Assembly (NCBI GenBank): GCA_016617785.1
Contig: JADILM010000009.1
Coordinates: forward strand, 558,001 to 622,000
Direction of reading: 5' to 3'
From: Sporobolomyces roseus
Taxonomy: Eukaryota > Basidiomycota > Microbotryomycetes > Sporidiobolales > Sporidiobolaceae
Length of the DNA: 64,000 nucleotides
Shown in pieces: positions 61,379 through 64,000 of this stretch. Positions within the stretch are counted from its first letter, which is position 1; each line of letters opens with the position of its first letter. The notes under the pieces are model-generated. The model was not told the DNA's origin and ran no database searches. It was given only the letters and a program-made list of their open reading frames with translations. The position numbers and the translations under genes were made by a program.

Positions 61379-62823
61379 ATGGGCTCAAGAATCTCTGCGA
61401 AACGTTTGACAAAAGTGAGTTCCATCTTGTTCATCTCTCGCTCCTCCTCTCCTCTTCCCCGTCAAGCTGCTGACACTGCCTACGTTGCGTACAGGAGCTA
61501 AATGACTTGCGCACGAATGGACCTCCAACCGGTGAGCTCTCTCTTCTTTCCCTCCCTCTCTTCCCCTCTTTTTTGCACTGCCTCGTTTGCCGAATCACCT
61601 CTCTCCCTTCTCAAGACTGACAAACTCCTCGGAAGCGTAGGGTGTCGCATCATTCAGGCAGAGGACTTGGAGACTTGGGTGTTTGGATTGAAAGTGTTGG
61701 GAGATGAAAGTGAAACGGTTTATTCGGGAGGTGAGTTCCTTTCTCAGTACCTACCTCTGTCGAGCTGGCTCAACCGTGGGGTCTGTATCGAGTTGAGTGC
61801 TGACCGTATCGCTTCGGGACGACACAATAGAAGAATTTGCCCTTGTGCGTTCCAGGTTCCGACTCGACAAAACTCACTTCTTTCGTTGGCTGATCTAGTC
61901 GGAGAGGTCCCGTGTTTGCAGCGTTTCCGATTCACTCCTCAATATCCGATAGATGTAAGTTGCACTGTCCTTCTCGATCCTCCCCTTGTCTTCCTCTCGT
62001 TCGCAGCCATTTCCTCACCAAATCATTCTCATTTTGCGACTCTTCCATCGTCCTCATGCCTTGTACTGTGTACTGACTGCCCTCTATCCCATTCGACAGT
62101 CGCCTGAAGTCACATTCGTCAACGCTCCACCATTCAAACCTCCAGTCCATCCTCATTGCTATGTGAGTCTCGATACTCTTTCGTCCCGGTCTCGGATCAA
62201 GCGCAACTCACACGGACTCTTCGACGTCGCCTGAGCAATGGGCACATCTGTGCTTCCGTACTGGGATCAGGTATGCTACCCTTTTCTGCGTCTTCGAACC
62301 TGAAAGAGCGTATTCAAAACTTATCTTTCTGACGGGTTCGACCTGGCTCGTTTCTCTTGACAGGGTGGTCGCCTGTTCTCAACGTCAATAGTCTACTCTT
62401 GACCATGCAAAGTATGTTGGCGAGTTGCAAGAAGAAAGAGCTACCAACGGATAATGATCGGTATGTCGTTGATCTTGCTCGTTCGCATCTGAGGAGTCGA
62501 TACTGATGCAGGATTGTCTTCGGTCTACAGTTATGTAAGTAAATCGAAGAGTGAACAGAGGTATCGAGTACTCCCATCTAATGCGTCTTCGGGTTCTTCC
62601 AGGTTCGAAACGCACCAAAATCTCCGAAAGATACGAGATGGTCAGTCTCTCTCTCTCCAGCATACATTCCGACGAGCTTCTTGAGCTCATTAGCGCGACA
62701 TATGACTGACGAGTATGGTTGATGTGAACAGGGCATATCACGATGGTTCGCTTTCTCCTTCGTTTCTCGCTCTCGTCTTCGCCCACTGACCTGATTGCAC
62801 TCGATTCCGCAGATACCGTCTGA
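61379..62823 (+). CDS. Ubiquitin-conjugating enzyme, UBE2W type
   Basis: An E2 of the UBE2W group, which can ubiquitinate protein N-termini. Twelve exons proposed: 61379-61414, 61495-61531, 61641-61730, 61856-61884, 61922-61954, 62100-62162, 62234-62270, 62364-62460, 62531-62534, 62603-62640, 62732-62745, 62813-62823; 162 residues. Motifs: KRLTKELNDLRTNGPPTG, CRIIQAEDLETWVF, RFTPQYPIDSPEVTFVNAP, HPHCYSNGHICASVLGSGWS with catalytic Cys in NGHIC, SMLASCKKKELPTDNDRYVR, and SPKDTRWAYHDD, the UBE2W hallmark. Exon 9 is 4 nt (TTAT). Two junctions are uncertain: the short exon 4, and exon 7, where the conserved Ser needs a TG rather than AG acceptor. Confidence 0.88.
62531..62534 (+). other. 4-nt microexon (TTAT) of the UBE2W-type gene
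   Basis: Flanked by acceptor GGTCTACAG and donor GTAAGTAAA. It completes Arg and supplies Tyr in NDRYVRN, a conserved stretch of UBE2W enzymes. Skipping it would shift the frame. Confidence 0.82.
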
Positions 62824-63721
62824 TCTCTCAATGCAAAATCAAGCTTGTCGCCATTTCTCTTCTATACCCTCCACGCGATTTCCTCCGAAGCACTTTCGGA
62901 TCCCTCGAAACGACCCAGATCCTCCTTCGCCCTCCTCATCTCACTCTGGCCTCGAATTTGGTCGCCCACTCAAATATGTACTATGATACCCCTTTCCCCT
63001 CTGCCGTGCTGTCCCAATGTCGAAATGATAAACGAAATTAGCGGAAAGGAAGGTCGGGTAGTAACGTCGAGAAATTTCCGCTGAGTTGGACTGCTCTCAG
63101 TGATTGCCCCTGCTTCACTTCAGCTGTGGACTCTACTGAGGGCGAGCGTAGCTTTAGGAGACGTCGAGCTCGTGGCTTCATACACAATTATTCGCAGATC
63201 GTGCATTACTTTCGCACGCTACCCTTTCGTGTTCCTGTTTCTCCCGTTTTGTCTGCTCGACACCTCTCTAGTATTCTCGGTCTCTAGTGCCTCCTCGAGC
63301 ACGATCAGCTTAGATACAGTAATTTGATTCCGACGACGTCCGATTGGTTTTTTTTCTGGTTCGCACTCGGCTAAGGTCAAGGTCAGGTGGGGAGTAAAGG
63401 AAATTGCCCGATACGAATGCCCAGAAGGCCACTGCTGGGAAATGACATAGCAAGTAGAGAGAAAAAGCTGTCTCCGCAATCCATCTTCTGCGAAATCTTC
63501 CACTACTGTCGCTCCGACAGTCGAACCCCACTTCACCCTTTTCTCCCTCTTCTTTCTTTCCACACTCTACGCTTCATAGTCAAGCGTACTACAAACTCAA
63601 GTGAGCTTCTCTATTCCCTTCGTTCGCCCAAACCTCGAAGACTCATCTATCTTCGAAATTCCAATAGCTCTTCCCTTTCTCCCTTCTTCCTCCTCACTTA
63701 CGCTACACTTCACAAAGCAAC
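62824..63721. other. Intergenic, no gene seen
   Basis: 898 bp between the E2 gene and acetyl-CoA synthetase. Overlapping open frames on both strands (62795-63084 plus, 63219-63563 minus, 63387-63854 plus) lack motifs. The last 150 bp before the ATG are pyrimidine-rich, as expected for a 5' leader. Confidence 0.4.
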
Positions 63722-64000
63722 ATGGCGGAACTACACGAGTACCGACAAGTCCCCACTCATCCCATCTCGAAACGAACAGATGGTTCTTCTTCAGAACATC
63801 ACAAGCCTCACGCCAACACTGAAGAATATGAGAAACTCTACAAGGAATCAGTAGAGGATCCTACTGGATTCTGGGATCGCGTAAGTCACACCTTCGTCCA
63901 TTAGCTACTCGCTCTATGAGCTGCAGGAATGAGGTGCAAGGAGGGAAGGCGGGGAAAGCAAATATTCGAGGATTGAGGAGATGAGGGATTAGAAGTCACA
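63722..64000 (+). CDS. ACS1: Acetyl-CoA synthetase, N-terminal fragment
   Basis: The first exon (63722-63880, 53 codons) and part of intron 1 are in the window; the gene runs off the end. The protein begins MAELHEYRQVPTHPISKRTD and contains NTEEYEKLYKESVEDPTGFW, the conserved opening of AMP-forming acetyl-CoA synthetases (FacA/Acs1), which activate acetate for central metabolism. The donor GTAAGT follows at 63881. The call rests on this short conserved segment only; no catalytic motif is visible. Confidence 0.75.

Noticed and set aside
63219..63563. 114-codon minus-strand frame before acetyl-CoA synthetase
   Set aside because: No motif, overlaps several other frames, and lies in the expected promoter and leader.

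Overview
The window is nuclear DNA of an intron-rich fungus, most likely a basidiomycete. Supporting signs are short introns (mostly 50-70 nt, GTRNGT donors, CTGAC/CTAAC-like branch sites close to the acceptor), 2-13 exons per gene, a chitin-based cell-wall gene set, septins, and a serine/proline-rich proteome. I lean to Pucciniomycotina on general style only, and cannot fix the genus. I see no bacterial operon, CRISPR array, transposon, tRNA or rRNA. Most exon chains given here were joined by hand so that every junction keeps frame and the summed length is a multiple of three. UTRs are not predicted.

Layout. 0-10 kb: a proline/serine-rich unknown, the chitin synthase export chaperone CHS7, an HbrB/Bit61-type TORC2 subunit divergent from a mitochondrial HAD hydrolase (HDHD5/CECR5 type), and an M50B-like membrane metalloprotease. 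10-24 kb: two adjacent F-box genes and a third relative, interrupted by IRE1 (unfolded-protein-response kinase/RNase) and an SDR oxidoreductase. 24-26 kb: a SWI3/RSC8-type SWIRM-ZZ-SANT chromatin subunit. 26.5-36.3 kb: two large paralogous mucin-like type II membrane proteins that flank YPT7 (Rab7) and PNO1 (small-subunit ribosome assembly). 38-41 kb: a homeodomain transcription factor behind a 1.67 kb gene-poor upstream region. 42-48 kb: two GPI-type chitin deacetylases in opposite orientation around a small mitochondrial-type membrane protein. 48-54 kb: a small coiled-coil protein, ATP4 and PCH2/TRIP13. 54-64 kb: a Cdc11-type septin, a mitochondrial aconitase-family enzyme, NFU1, a UBE2W-type E2 enzyme and the first exon of acetyl-CoA synthetase.

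How the genes relate. Several concern the cell surface and secretion: CHS7 exports chitin synthase, two chitin deacetylases make chitosan, two mucin-like proteins probably project from a membrane, IRE1 watches the ER, and the septin organises the bud neck or septum. NFU1 (Fe-S delivery) lies beside an Fe-S aconitase. I see no evidence of co-regulation beyond shared divergent promoters.

Best candidates for something undescribed. (1) The paralogous mucin pair at 26540-29561 and 33040-36337: one has seven copies of a 12-residue two-cysteine loop (consensus CIPGLPxxLGGC) and one PPIG motif, the other has seven PPIG-type motifs and one cysteine loop. The repeat units sit on phase 2-2, multiple-of-three cassette exons. 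(2) Exons of only 4 nt, two consecutive ones in the septin and one in the UBE2W-type gene, each needed to restore a conserved protein motif. (3) An F-box paralogue with an in-frame stop inside the F-box.
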